NCBI GenBank assembly: GCA_973895155.1
Contig: OZ316895.1
Location: 20,770,001 to 20,834,000, forward strand
Direction of reading: 5' to 3'
Length of the DNA stretch: 64,000 bases
Source: Marsupella aquatica
Taxonomy: Eukaryota > Marchantiophyta
Shown: one piece after another, positions 12,121 through 23,845 of the stretch
Layout of the letters: each line of letters opens with the position of its first letter
Numbering within the stretch: the first letter of the stretch is position 1
Notes under the pieces: generated by a model
Database searches by the model: none
The model's input: the letters and a program-made list of their open reading frames with translations, nothing else
Told to the model about the DNA's origin: nothing
Translations under genes and position numbers: made by a program

Positions 12121-13800
12121 CAGTTCACAGTATTAGTCTTCATTTGCTGTCTACATCAACACTTCGAAGTGGATGATCACCGATCATAGTTATTTAGTAT
12201 ACCTAGGCTGTTGATTCAAATCATGACATGCACCAGTGTGTGATCACTTAATTAAAGGTACACGATAGTGTGCTTAGATTCCCTTTTGATTAGCGACCAC
12301 TGATTTAGACTCCTCCAAGTGTATGATCTGACTAGCGGGAGCACCATCTCTCTTTCATATTGACACATGTGACAGCATAAGTACCGTGACTGGCTTTTCT
12401 TACTCAACTAATATATGTTTCCTTTCAATGACATGAAGCATGTGTGGACATTCTCATTTCCCGCTCTTCATTCTCAGTCTGGTAACTTTTTATCAGCCTA
12501 CCTGGAGACCTGGATTTCACGTGCCAAACTAAGTTTTGAAGGTGCAATGTTTGCATTCTTGGGGCCAGTCTAGGGGTTTCTATTCTATTTCTCCATGGTG
12601 CTAATTAGGGCAATTTGTAACGCTAGTCCTTACCAGGGTGGTGAATGTCACCTTATATGAAGGAAAAGTTTAAACATTCCTTATCTAGTGTTCCTAGATT
12701 AATTTATAACCATTAGATCTCCCTTGAGTTAAGGAGAACCATCAGATTTGCTAATGTCCGGCAATGATGCACGATGGCAGTAGTAAGTGATGTTGAACAG
12801 AAGTGTTATTGAGCCTAATTAAGTAATATGGCCAGACAATCGGACACTGTGGGGAGCCGACGAGTTGGCTTGGCAACTGGATTTCAAGGAGTATGTAAGT
12901 TGTGGGGAGAGTGACTGGGTTGGGCATGGAAAAGGTGCACAATGGAAACTTTAGGTTCATCTCATGGTTAAAAATGTCACCAAAATTGAACAGATACCAT
13001 AGTCCCCCAAACCCAATGCCATGGCCCTGTATTTAAATAGTGGGCCATAGGGCACTCTATTTGAATAGTGCACCCGTGGCATTGTATTCGAGGTTTGACA
13101 TGGTGTTTTCAATTTTTGTACTTGCAAGGCATTGTGCTCAAATATTGACTTTGTGTTTGAATATTGGCACTGTCATAAGATTCTTAAACTTTTAGTTTGT
13201 GCTCAATATATAACAGTTTTGGGTCAAATTAAACTTAAACACAACGCTCGGGCATTGTGTTAGAAAGGCATTGTGTTCGAATGTGCTTCTTGTTGTGGGA
13301 GCACATTTGGTAAACAATGACAACAATTGGTAAACAGACCATGAAAAAGAAAGAGTTGGATCATCTATTAATATATTTAGATATTAGGTGGCATGGGTCA
13401 CACATATTTTCACCCATTGAAGCTTGGGCAGAAAACAATTTTTGAGGCAAAAATTTGCTGGATTGCAGCTCTCTCAAGAGTTTTCATCTCTTTTGGCCAA
13501 ATTGACTACTATAAGTTTTGTCTTTCATCAGCCAGTTTCCCACCTAGCCACCTACCCAAGTAGTCAGAATCTGAAGGATATCCTTAAATAGAGGGAGATC
13601 TGGTTAAGAAAGACAGTAATCTAGGAAAATTCGATCAACACTTTTCTTAGCATCTTCTCCTTTACGGAAAGGTGACATTTTGTCACCTTGGCTAAAATGA
13701 AAAAAAAACCTTTAAAATTATCCTACCTTGAGGCATTCACCAGTTAATCCCCTCAAAATCCCTCAAACATACCCCTCTCCTCACAGGTCATGAGTGTTTT
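12121..13800. other. Intergenic DNA, nothing recognised
   Basis: A/T-rich. A short segment around 12700-12750 (TTAGATCTCCCT...AACCATCAGATT) matches the family repeated at 56430-57050. No gene is recognised. Confidence 0.45.
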
Positions 13801-14140
13801 CGTGCAACTTTCATAATAAAAATTTCAAAACAAAATACCAAAGAGATAACTCAACTTCAAGACTGGTTTGGTGCAATTTTGACAAAAAGATTTAAAAAAT
13901 GATTCCAATAGACATGTCCACAAAAAGTCATGAATGTCGGTGCATTTATTACAACAGGCTTTTAAAAATGCATACAATAACAAAAATGATTCCAATAGAC
14001 TTGTCCCCAAAGGTCGCGACAATTTTCATGCAATTCTTACAAAAGTTCTCAAAAATTACAAGACTACTCACTCTTTTGGTGTGTTTTGGTGGCTGTTCTC
14101 GTGCAATCTTACAAAAAGTTCTCAAAAAACATTTTAAAAA
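13801..14140. repeat. Degenerate tandem repeat, about 70-80 bp units
   Basis: AAAAATGATTCCAATAGAC occurs at about 13894 and 13983. It is followed in each case by TGTCC, CAAA and a CAATTTT/TTTATTACAA segment, and a weaker third copy follows. Overlapping open frames on both strands come from the repeat. Confidence 0.65.
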
Positions 14141-15392
14141 TCATAGGGACGACTGAGTGCCCATCCAAGTTCTGGATTTATTGTTGACTGGGATAGAGTC
14201 AATGATGCTGTCAGATCTAACAGCCGCCGAGTGCCGACTTTGCATTATTTGTTTTCCTTTTACTTCATTGGTTAAAATCTTCATTCGGAGGGCGGCCTGA
14301 GCCCCACTGAATGACAGACTGACAGAGGATCATTTTTTTGGTTATCAAGTGTAACTGACAGTGCACAAGTAAACGAAGCCAGAGTATTTCTTTCGTGCCA
14401 AAAAACGAAGACAGAGGATTTCTTTATAGAAGGCGGGTTGGCTAATGTCACCATGTGTGGCTAATGTCACCATGTGAACAGGAGACATGCTAAGGATGCT
14501 CATTCATTCTTGACTGTTAGATTTCCCTAGATTTAAGGAAAATGGTCAGATTCTGGCCAATGGGATATGTGGCTGGAAGGAAGACTGGCCAATGGAAGAC
14601 AAAAAAAACATAGGGAAACTGGTCAATGGAAGGCACAAGAACATGGCCAAAAGTGGACGAAGAATCCTCAAGTGAGATGAAATTTGATGAATCTCTGAAA
14701 AAAATGGTTGAATGTAGAGCTATCCCAGTTCATGCTAACAATAAATTATCATGATGTATTTTGAGATTAGTGACAAAATATTTAGAGTGCTTCTGAAACC
14801 TCACAAAAACTTGGTATACAAAATCTAAGATTGGTTTAAGCATCTTGATGTAAACACTGACTCATAAATTTCATAATTAAGAACTAAAACATGAAAATAA
14901 TATTTTGGAGTTGCATTGTTTACTCAAAGAAAAATAATTAATTCCAGAATTCAGGATAGTGCTACAGTATATCATTCAGGCTAAACCCTAAACTCTGTGC
15001 TGTCCTGTCTTGTATCCAGGTCTTGCCTCACCTTTCTCCCACTTTGCCCCTGCATTCCTAGACTCAAGAAGCCGCCCTTGAATTGACCACCATCTTGCGG
15101 GGACGTCCAAGATAGGAAATGAGCACATCCATCTGATTCGAAAGGTGCAGATGGTTGCCTACAAATTTGATGCTGACCAGTGAGGTTTGCTCTTGAGGCA
15201 GGACTCGACCTGGCACCCGCATGCCTTGTCACTTTGCTCACTAAATCTTCAAATGGCGGGGTGTTTTTTTGCTTGCACTAGTGGGAATGCTGTTACAGGG
15301 GCAATAGGCTGTCCACCTTGCCGTTAGCCTTAACTTGCATGTGAGAAAGCCTTATCCATGGCCTAAAGGATTTGGTTCAAGCATGAGAACAT
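14141..15392. other. Intergenic DNA, nothing recognised
   Basis: A small direct duplication of GGCTAATGTCACCATGTG lies at about 14440-14480, and related GG(C/T)CAATGGAAG motifs lie near 14570-14630. The 86-codon minus-strand frame at 14981-15241 has no recognisable domain. Confidence 0.45.
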
Positions 15393-15430
15393 CTTTGACA
15401 TAATCATCTGGAAAGATGATTATGTCAAAG
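15393..15430. repeat. Perfect 17-bp inverted repeat with GGAA loop
   Basis: CTTTGACATAATCATCT (15393-15409) is followed by GGAA and then the exact reverse complement (15414-15430). The stem is perfect with a four-base loop, so it could form a cruciform or an RNA hairpin. No gene or poly-T tract adjoins it, and its role is unknown. Confidence 0.85.
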
Positions 15431-17049
15431 ACCCAATAACTCAGCAAGGACATTGATCTTGGGACATTTCTTGGAACACAGTCAAATTTTTGCATACCTT
15501 CAGAGCCGTCTTTGAAACAAGTGCCGGTCTATCAAGATTCCAAAGGGCCTGGGAGAGAAATCTATGACTACCTTTTGAGACCTATCTATGTAGCTGGCCA
15601 AAAACTTTGGCCTCTCAAACTCCCTCAATTTCCAGGATAAAGCGCGAGGGACCACAGGATCTTCTTGTCTTTGTTTTTTTCAAAGGTCAGGACTTCAAGG
15701 GTCGGAGCATTTGCAGACTTTGGCCTCGGCTTTCCACTCAAGAAGCCATGGAGCCTGGCAGATGCTTCATTTCAGACACATTTTCTCCTTAAAAAATAGG
15801 CAGTGAGAACATTGGTTTTAGAGCCGCATACATGCAGGACAGAATTAAGCTCACGTTTCTCGGGAAATTTCAACATGCAAGAACCCTTGCCTCTCGCACT
15901 AGTACAGTGCTCTTGAGCTCATACCCAGTTACATGAGAGCTTGTTGTCCTTCCATTCTCAATAAGTGTAATCTCACCAATTTTCAATATGGCTTCCTTAC
16001 CTCTCCTTTCCAAAAGAAAATTGAAAAACTGGAACTATTTAAAGGAGCTAGATTTTACTTGGGTAGGTGAGTCTTTTCAATGAATGCCTTATCCATAATG
16101 AACTCAAAAGTGGTCACCACAATGAGATTGTAAAACTGTTTTCTAGACTTTCAAATGATTTTAAGTCATCTAGAGGGGAGTGAAGACATACTGTACTATT
16201 GTTTTAGCATTCTTCAACAAACATATTGTAAAATAAATTGTACAAAAACAACTTGACACCCAAACAAGCATGACATTCAAAATGAAAAGCAGTCATCAAG
16301 AGATCATGCAAAACACAAAATAGAAGGGGAAATGCAAAAAATGTAGGTCATGACTGTCTGTAGAACTAAGACAACACTCACAATGGTGCACAAGATTATC
16401 TAATGAACAAGTAGTTGACACAAAGAGATAAGTACGTGGTTCACTTTTGATGGGGCCAGTTCACAGGAACACACAAGAGCATTATTACACTCTAGACACA
16501 TAAATCATACTAAATCTTTGCAGCATAGATTCAAAGATCATGATGCAACACACCTTATTTCTAGAAGGCAGTCCAAAAGCCAAGACCTCTTGTATGCAGA
16601 TTTGATTCACCTTCTTTGGGTTAGAGCATTGTATGTTTCATTCCATCACAATGGACTCCCTGCCTTGCCAAGCCTCGACAAGTGAGGGTGGCCTTACAAG
16701 AGGTTGGGCTCATTGGGCTTTTTATTTAATACATTCTAAAATTAAATCTGGACCATGCAATGAGTGGAAACAACTGTAGTAGACATCACAGAAACTTTGG
16801 GGCCCATTCAGGTATGGGGTGTGCCAATCCTTTGTGACAAGCAATGACCCAAGTAAACACTACTTTGAATTGTTTATCTTGTCTAGAATTTTAGACCAAA
16901 CTTTTGCTCCTCTTTTCAGGTGATTTGCATTTATTGAATTTCATTTAGAAATATTTTTTGCCTAGAGTCTATCTTAAGAACAAAAAATGTACTTCCAGCG
17001 TGCTTTAGAACAAGAAGTGTACAGGAAGTCACGAGTGCGACATTTTGTA
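15431..17049. other. Intergenic DNA, nothing recognised
   Basis: No recognisable gene. The only frame over 60 codons on the plus strand (15607-15792) has no known motif. Confidence 0.5.
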
Positions 17050-17180
17050 ATGCCACCCTGAGGTCTTCGCTGCACCTTCGAAATGGGAGTTTTCCCCAGC
17101 AACTCGCCTTGTAAATCAACCCTGAGGTCTTCGATGCATGATTTAGAGGGAAGTTTTCCCCACCAGTTGTTCGCGGGACT
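17050..17180. repeat. Imperfect tandem duplication, about 65 bp
   Basis: CCCTGAGGTCTTCG occurs twice, each time followed at a similar distance by a GAGTTTTCCCCA or GAAGTTTTCCCCA segment and a CTCG/TTCG end. The preceding TGTAATGCCACCCT resembles the unit at 913-1026. Confidence 0.7.
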
Positions 17181-18310
17181 AGGAGGTGAAAAAAACCTGG
17201 TTGTCAACCCAAGTGCATATCGAAGGCACCCCTGCTCGAGTAGACTTTTGGAATGCGGCTTTAAACTCAGCAGTATTAAAAACTCACTTTGTCAATTTCT
17301 CCAGTACAGGCAAATTATGCCAGACACAGATTTTCCTGCGCTTATGGGACACACGAACGGAAATAATGAAGATTGACATGATGGGTGAAGGACATACTCC
17401 AATCCTCACTAAGGAAAAGGGACTGGGGATCAACATGGAGATTTGACTCTGCATGAGGAATAAGGTCCGAACAGGATCGCGAAACGAAACAGATCAAGAA
17501 AATGCCGATTTGAGTCAACAAGAGTGAGCATTGCCAGGAAGTGGGCAACCCGGTAAAATGAAAAACCTGGAAACAAATGACGAGTACATTACAGTAAGCT
17601 TCCGGGGAATTTCACAGCTTGAACAGCCCAAAATAGTGCTGGGATGTAAGAGACTCGTTTGATATATGGGACCCTGGCTTTAGATGTGGTTTCAGAGACA
17701 ACACAACAATCTCAAATCCCGTGCATGACAAAGTTTTCAGTGCACAAATCCATATATTAGAAAGTATCCTCGGAAATCTGAGACAGTTCCACAAGTTTTG
17801 TGCATAGAATTAAGTGAAGAAGAAATTACTGCGAATCGATTCGATACAACAATTTCTCAAGGTACCGGTGAGACTTGCTGGACACATTTCACTTCTCACA
17901 GAGGGCCCAAGAAATGGGACGGCTCCCAGTGATGTCTCTTCCAAAGCAATATAGCTGCACAGATAGTCTGTCAAAACACAGAAACAACGAGAATTCCTCG
18001 TCTGCTATCGATCACATTCTGCGAGAATAACTTTCTGGTAAAACAAATCAACCCAACCTCCACTAAAATGAGAATGTAAGCCCCACAGCTTTACATTGAT
18101 TTGGACAAGCTACGCTGAATGTGCAGTCCTGAAAAGTTGTCCACCGATTGTTAAAAAATAGTGAGTGGCAATAGTTTACAATCAGTATAGTACATGTAAC
18201 TGTCTATTTGAATCTCGGCTAAAGAGGAGCCAGCGAATCGCCCAGAAACTAGCTAATCAATGGAAATATTTACTTAATCACAAATGTTACCTACAGGAAA
18301 TATCTGCTGA
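17181..18310. other. Intergenic DNA, nothing recognised
   Basis: Several short overlapping frames with no recognisable domain. Part may be the 3' flank of the FKBP gene. Confidence 0.4.
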
Positions 18311-18527
18311 CTCACAACTTTGACCCAATGCAAGCACTTCTGGAATCACAAATTTCACCCAATGCAAGCATTTTCGGAATCACAAATTTCACCCAATGCA
18401 AGCATTTTCGGAATCACACATGTGACCCCATGCAACTATTTTCGGAACCACACATGTGACCCCATGAAAACCTTTGCTGCATCACAAGTGTGACCCATTG
18501 GGATGTATTTTCAGAATCACAAGTGTG
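18311..18527. repeat. 34-bp minisatellite just 3' of the FKBP gene
   Basis: Six to seven units have the form ATCACA-(A/C/G)-(A/G)-TTTCACCCAATGCAAGCATTTTCGGA. The later units change to CACATGTGACCCCATG and ACAAGTGTGACCC. The array ends about 20 bp from the FKBP stop codon, so it probably lies in the transcribed 3' untranslated region. Confidence 0.9.
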
Positions 18528-18547
18528 AACTCCACTGAGCAGTATCA

Positions 18548-19522
18548 TTAAGAAGGGGCTATGGAAACTCTTTGGAGCTGCACCTCATACTCAATCTCTG
18601 CTCCACCAGGCACAATAATGCCATTTCCCAGATCCTCACCTGCGTCTCCAAAACACTGGTCTGCAGGAACGGTCACTCTTCGTTTCCCACCAGCTTTCAT
18701 GGATTGGAGAGCATACTCCAGTCCGTAGCATACACCTTTAGCATACGGTTTGAGGCCATACACAAAGGCCAGAGGACGCTTGGCAGATGTCGTGTCCACG
18801 AACACCTCTCCTGTGCTCGCCACTTTCCCTGTGAGGTCGACGAGAATCAAATCTCCCTTAAACGGAGACGAACCTCCACCGGTCCGCACGTCGACGTACC
18901 TCACATTGTTGTCCAGAACAACTTGCTTAGCTTTGCCCTCTACATTCTGAGTCCCCTGTGACTCGAGGAAAACTTCCGTCCGCGTCTTGATCTGCTCGGA
19001 GATCACTCCGAATGCCAGAAATCCAACCCACGCCAAGCCTCCCGCCAGTCCGAACCTCCGGCTGAGAGAGGAGCTGATCCAATCCGTAGAATCGCCCCCG
19101 CGACGAGCTCCCTGAGACCGCCTCCTCGGTTGGCCTCTCGCGAATTCTCCACTTCCCTCGAGCTCCTCCTCCGACGACGATTCCAACGGAGCTGAAGGCG
19201 GTGTGGGAGATGGAGAAGCAGATGATGGAGGAGGAGATGTCGTTGAAGAGGAGGATGATGAAGTAGGGCTCACCGTCTCATCGGACTCTGCGTAACAACG
19301 AGGAAGCAGGAATGGCCGTCCAGAAGATGATGCCCGAGACGAATTCGAGTGATGGAGAAGGACAAGTCTTTTGCAGTTCGGTTGGAACCGTTTGGAATCC
19401 TCTCCTGCGCGGGATGAAATTGAGAAGAGACATGATGGAGAATGAGCTGAAGATGCATAATTGGAGCATCTGCTGTTGCTGAGAGCTGCAGCAGCAGGTG
19501 AGAACGATGTTGATGCCGCCAT
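18548..19522 (-). CDS. Plastid FKBP-type prolyl isomerase, FKBP17-2-like
   Basis: Uninterrupted frame of 324 aa. Met at 19522 is chosen because MAASTSFSPAAA starts a typical serine-rich, acid-poor plastid transit peptide; the in-frame extension upstream runs into a minisatellite. Residues 1-80 look like the transit peptide, 88-125 are Ser/Pro/Glu-rich, and RRFGLAGGLAWVGFLAFGVI (156-175) is a hydrophobic segment that could anchor or target the protein to the thylakoid. Residues 200-324 form the FKBP domain (GDLILVDLTGKV, GLEYALQSMKAGGKRRVTVP, end RVSIAPS). The hydrophobic segment, the MKAGGKRRV core and the RVSIAP tail match plant FKBP17-2 as I recall it. Several active-site aromatics of human FKBP12 are not obvious, so isomerase activity is uncertain. 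A chaperone role for thylakoid proteins is inference. Confidence 0.93.
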   Translation of the reverse strand: MAASTSFSPAAAALSNSRCSNYASSAHSPSCLFSISSRAGEDSKRFQPNCKRLVLLHHSNSSRASSSGRPFLLPRCYAESDETVSPTSSSSSSTTSPPPSSASPSPTPPSAPLESSSEEELEGSGEFARGQPRRRSQGARRGGDSTDWISSSLSRRFGLAGGLAWVGFLAFGVISEQIKTRTEVFLESQGTQNVEGKAKQVVLDNNVRYVDVRTGGGSSPFKGDLILVDLTGKVASTGEVFVDTTSAKRPLAFVYGLKPYAKGVCYGLEYALQSMKAGGKRRVTVPADQCFGDAGEDLGNGIIVPGGAEIEYEVQLQRVSIAPS

Positions 19523-19608
19523 AGCTGTCGTTGAAGTGAATGTGGAAGAGTCTAACACGGCACACTGAGCTTTGTGATTTGTATTTGTAAAATGGCGTTC
19601 CTTCGTTT

Positions 19609-20052
19609 CGGAAACATAAAGCCAGGATGGACCACCACGTTTTAAAAACTGCTCGGATATACTTTTGCAAACCCAGTGGTCTCGGAAATTGAAGTCCGGA
19701 TGGACTTCCACCTTTGCTACATGGTTGGATATACTTTTGCAAACCTGGTCCTTTGGAAACTGAAGTCAGGATGGACCTACAAATTGGCGAAATGCTCAGA
19801 TATACTTTTTGCATATACTTTTGCAAACCTGGTCCTTTGGAAACTGAAGCCAGGATGAACCTACATTGGCCAAAATGCTGAGATATACTTTTGCAACCTG
19901 TGTCCTTCTGAAAATTGAAGCTGGATGGACATTCACATTTGCCAAAATACTTAGGTATACTTTTGCAACCCATGCTCTTTCATAAATTGAACCCTGGATG
20001 ATCTCCACATTGCTAAAATGCTCAAATATACATTTGCAACCTGGATGGACTG
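19609..20052. repeat. Minisatellite, about 62-65 bp units, upstream of FKBP
   Basis: Six to seven units share GATATACTTTTGCAAACC, GTCCTTTGGAAA(C)TGAAG and CAGGATGGAC, diverging away from the gene. The array begins about 90 bp upstream of the FKBP start codon and so lies in the promoter or 5' leader. A 149-codon minus-strand frame across it repeats VAKVYLSILANV and is a by-product of the array. Confidence 0.9.
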
Positions 20053-22061
20053 CAATGAAACCCTCTTTTCTGCTAGTGTAGTACATATTATATCTATGAG
20101 CAAAATGTGACAAGAAACAAAGACATACTGATGCAACAAGGATCGATGGCATCGAAACGCACTTTCCCACAAAATTGAGGTCACAGTATTTGGAGGTGGC
20201 CGAAAACCATGAAGGGTTTGGAGCACCAGTGTGACATTCACTCATTTGCTGGAAAGCAGGGAAAATGAGGCAAGGCTGCTGATGAAAAGAGTCTCACTAA
20301 ATCTTTGTCACCCTACTCAATATTCATGCGTCCTTCTACTCAATATTCATGTTTCCAGATATCTCTTGAACGCTGGAGAATACGATCAAAGATAAATGTT
20401 CTTCTTCTACTCAATATTCATGTTTCCAGAGATCTCTTGAACGCTGGAGAATACTATCCAAGATAAATGTTCGGATGGAGATTCGATCCAAGCTCGTAAC
20501 TCCTACCGAGTTTCAAATAAAGGAGACAAATAAACTCCTGTTTCTAGAAATCGAAGCCCCATGACATCCAGCATTCTGCGCCAGGACTCGAGATAGAATC
20601 AAGTAGAGGAGACTTAAAAGAAACACATTTTTTGGACAAAATGTAGATGGATGAGGCCATCCATAGACCCATGCTCAAAACTGTCACAAAATCTGTTCTG
20701 AATCACGCAGTTGCTAAAGTTAAGTTAATTTCCACCAGCTATGGGGGCCATTGAAAATCTGACTATTTGAGAAGAAATCCTGCTCAAAATACTCCTTCCT
20801 ACTCATTTTGAGTTGAACTGTGAACAGTACTAGTGAGCCAAACTTACGTCTCTCTAGCACATCTTTGCCAGCCTTAGATCCCATTAAGGGGTTCATTCTC
20901 CGTGTTCCTTCAAGAACATGTTACCATATCTCAAAAAGTGCTTGGTACATCAAATAATCAGCTTCCAATCGTCCGTTCCCATATATGGCCCAACCCTTTT
21001 TGGAGTCGGGAGTAAAAAATGAGCGACTCATTGATTAGCAAATTCCAACATCCCTGACAATCCATGGCCAATTTGTTTTGGTACATTTACAAATGAGATT
21101 GCTTGGGATATTGAAAAAATTGGTGAGGCAAAAGCTGAGTATACCTACCCATTCTGTAGACTCAGTATCTAGTGATGGCAGAACTCGACAATTGAGATCT
21201 GTTAACTTCTGCAGCACCATCACAATACCTAATGCTGTTCAATACAGTTCCTGTCAACGTAAGATTTAGGAAAAGTGTTGGCAGATGAAGGCGTGCAAGA
21301 AAATGTCTCCGAGTAGGTCTCAATATATATGTGCATACGTTGCAGTACGACACAACGACCCCACAAAACCAGCACAATTAAACAGAAAAACTCATGATAT
21401 CATCACTATTACGGTGTAGATCTAGACACTGATACTCTCGCAACTTGAGAAGACCGAATGTGTGCTGTCAGACCACCTCAGGTATGATCCATTAGCAACA
21501 TTATGCGATGCTTTCCAGCAGTAAAATGACATCTGATTCGAGATGGCACACAATTTCTTGCGCATGAATTTAAACCAAAACTTTGGATCAGAACATCCAA
21601 TCCCAAGCAAATGGTAGCAGCATGATGAATTGTCAAAGTGACGTTGAAATAGATCGATACTGGCAAAAGGGACTTCCATTTCAGATTGCTCTTACCGTAT
21701 GCATCAATACCAGCGGGAAGTCCACGGGGAGACTAAGGACAAAACTGTTTATCACATGCATTTCTCCAAACAGATGAAGAAACGTTACCAAACTAGGTGA
21801 AGCTCGGCAGACTACGATCCCAAAAGGTAAGCCACAGCCAGGTCATGCTAGGATGCTTTCCCTGGGTAACATTCTCCTCAGAAATAAAATCTAGTAACCT
21901 CCAAAACTCGTGCTTCAAACTGAAGCATCCTGCAGCTGAGTGCAAAGTTACCATTGCACCAAACATACAGGCCTCAATGTAGGCTATCATTCGGAAACTT
22001 TGGATGAACCCTCAAGCTATTTCATCCCATGTTATGTATTTCCTACTCCAGCTTTCTCAAT
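20053..22061. repeat. Intergenic DNA with a 70-bp tandem duplication
   Basis: Two units at about 20333-20402 and 20404-20472 share CTACTCAATATTCATGTTTCCAGA, CTCTTGAACGCTGGAGAATAC and AAGATAAATGTTC. A partial third copy lies at 20312. The rest of the stretch (20480-22061) includes the 3' flank of the TMEM258-type gene and shows no other recognisable gene. Confidence 0.7.
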
Positions 22062-23283
22062 CTAAATATACACTCCGGTCCATAGCAACAGAAAAAGTGT
22101 ACCAAAGCCCTGCAAAAGGAGAAAAAGTCAGTCTAGCTCTTGTTATCTTGAAATCATCTTGATTCATCATATATACAATCTTGGGCGACAGGCATAAGTT
22201 GATGGCATGAGTGGCCCATTCAGACCCATAGAACACTAACCAAGAAGACGGACGCCACCCCTCCTGTGGTGAACTCCCGCGCAAGACTCCTATTAAATTT
22301 TGTAGTTGTCACCTCGTAGCTGATGATCAACGGTCGACAAAGCAGAGTTAGTATAATTGACAATAGATCTAGCAAGGAGCAGAAAGAATTTGTGATGTGA
22401 GACTGCAAGGCATACTTCACATCATTAAGGTCTCCTGGATAAATTCCTTAAACCTCGACTTCAAGAATACAGGCGCTACAACAATCAGAAACTTGACAGT
22501 ACTTCCCCACAAAAGCCCCGCTACTGCGTTCCTCTAAAGCAGATCCAACCTGGTCCTCATGAAGAAATCCTCAACACGGAAATCATCACAAAATCCAGTT
22601 GGCAACTTGCAAGGTTTCAATTTTCTATCGTGCAAACCTTCCATATGCTCTTTTACTGGAAGATGACAGGATAGCAATGTTGATGTGCCCAACTATGGAC
22701 ATGCAGCGGCAAATTAAAAGAGAGAAGATTTCAAAAATATTCTTACACGAAAAAGGAGGCCGTCAACACAAGCCCAATTGTCAACAGAAGAACCGCCAAA
22801 AGTGGATAGACTGACTCAGGGACAGGACTGACGATGGGAACGAGTGATGGTGCCTGTACCACAAAAACAGATATACCCATTAGTGTTATAGATGTGTTTC
22901 AGACAAACAAAGCGACACTCAATATTCCCGGGCTAGTCAGAGCTGTAAGGACCTCTGCCGCATCAAGGCACATTCCGCCGTTTGCCTCTCGTGCAGCTAA
23001 GATCTTCTTCGTCAACCTACCGAGGTGGTTATTTTCTCTGCTGCTGCGATTACTGTACCAGTGGTTGAAGGGCGGACGGGGTGGATACCTAGGGCAATTC
23101 TGCTGCGACTACTGTTCCTTAGGTCGGACGCTCTCAAGAAATCACTCAAACCTTGGCTCCCGGCCGGCCACGAAACCAATCGACTCACTTCAATTTGTCA
23201 CCATTGTCAAGAACGTCAATCTTCAAGACAATCACAAGCTACTGCACAGGCAAGAATACTAAGGGATTGATCGCTCTTACCAT
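22062..23283 (-). CDS. TMEM258/OST5-type oligosaccharyltransferase subunit
   Basis: Small two-pass ER membrane subunit of the oligosaccharyltransferase that transfers N-glycans to proteins. Four exons: 23283-23281 (start codon only), 22853-22747, 22319-22241 and 22109-22062. All junctions are GT..AG and the phases close to 78 aa. The start is CAACAATG followed at once by the donor GTAAGAG. The protein runs MAPSLVPIVSPVPESVYP, a first membrane span (LLAVLLLTIGLVLTASFF), VYEVTTTKFNRSLAREFTTG, then a second span ending GFGTLFLLLWTGVYI. SPV(N/P)...FFVYE.T, R(S/D)(L/I)..E and GFG.LFLLL.(V/T)G(V/I)Y are hallmarks of animal TMEM258 and its plant homologues. An in-frame ATG at 22880 could start an unspliced form with a longer N-terminus, but the family N-terminus fits the spliced form better. 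Confidence 0.93.
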
Positions 23284-23408
23284 TGTTGGATGGCCTTCTG
23301 AATCGAGAAATCGCCGAATGCCTCGCCCTTCCGGACTACCCTCGAGTTTCAGATTTGCGAGACGAGGACTTGTGACACAGAAACTCGTCGTCCTCGAGAC
23401 TTTGCTGT

Positions 23409-23845
23409 GCGAGAACACGAGTAAACTGGCCGCCGGACGGACGGAAATTCTTTCCGAGAACACGAGTCACAATGGTACATAGTACGGTAATAGGCTGCCG
23501 AACGGACGGAAATAATTTCCGGGAACACGAGTCACAATGGTACATAGTACGGTAATAGGCTGCCGGACGGACGGAAATATTTTCCGAGAACACGAGTAAC
23601 TATGGTACAGAATACGGGGCCGCCGGCCGGACGGAAATTTTTCCCGAGAACACGAGTAACTATGGTACAGTTACAGCAGTAGGCCGCCGGACGGACGGAA
23701 ATCCTTTCTGAGAACACGAGTAACTGTAGTAAACCACCGGTCGGACAGAAATGCTTACTAACAACAGAAGTAACTATGGTACAGTACATGAGTAGGCAGG
23801 ACTGATGGGAATGCTTTTGGCAAAGACAAGTAACTATAGCACAGT
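23409..23845. repeat. Tandem repeat, about 60-65 bp, 5' of the TMEM258 gene
   Basis: Six to seven units share GCCGCCGGACGGACGGAAAT, TTTCCGAGAACACGAGT and CAATGGTACA or CTATGGTACA. They are near-identical close to the gene and decay to about 24180, with stray units at about 24950-25040. The array starts about 125 bp upstream of the start codon. Short frames on both strands through the array are not genes. Confidence 0.9.

Noticed and set aside
19278-20245. Long minus-strand frames of 231 and 149 codons upstream of FKBP
   Set aside because: They run through the 62-65 bp minisatellite, and the 231-codon frame also overlaps the FKBP coding sequence in the wrong frame.
22834-23262. 142-codon plus-strand frame
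   Set aside because: It overlaps the second TMEM258 exon and first intron on the opposite strand and has no domain.
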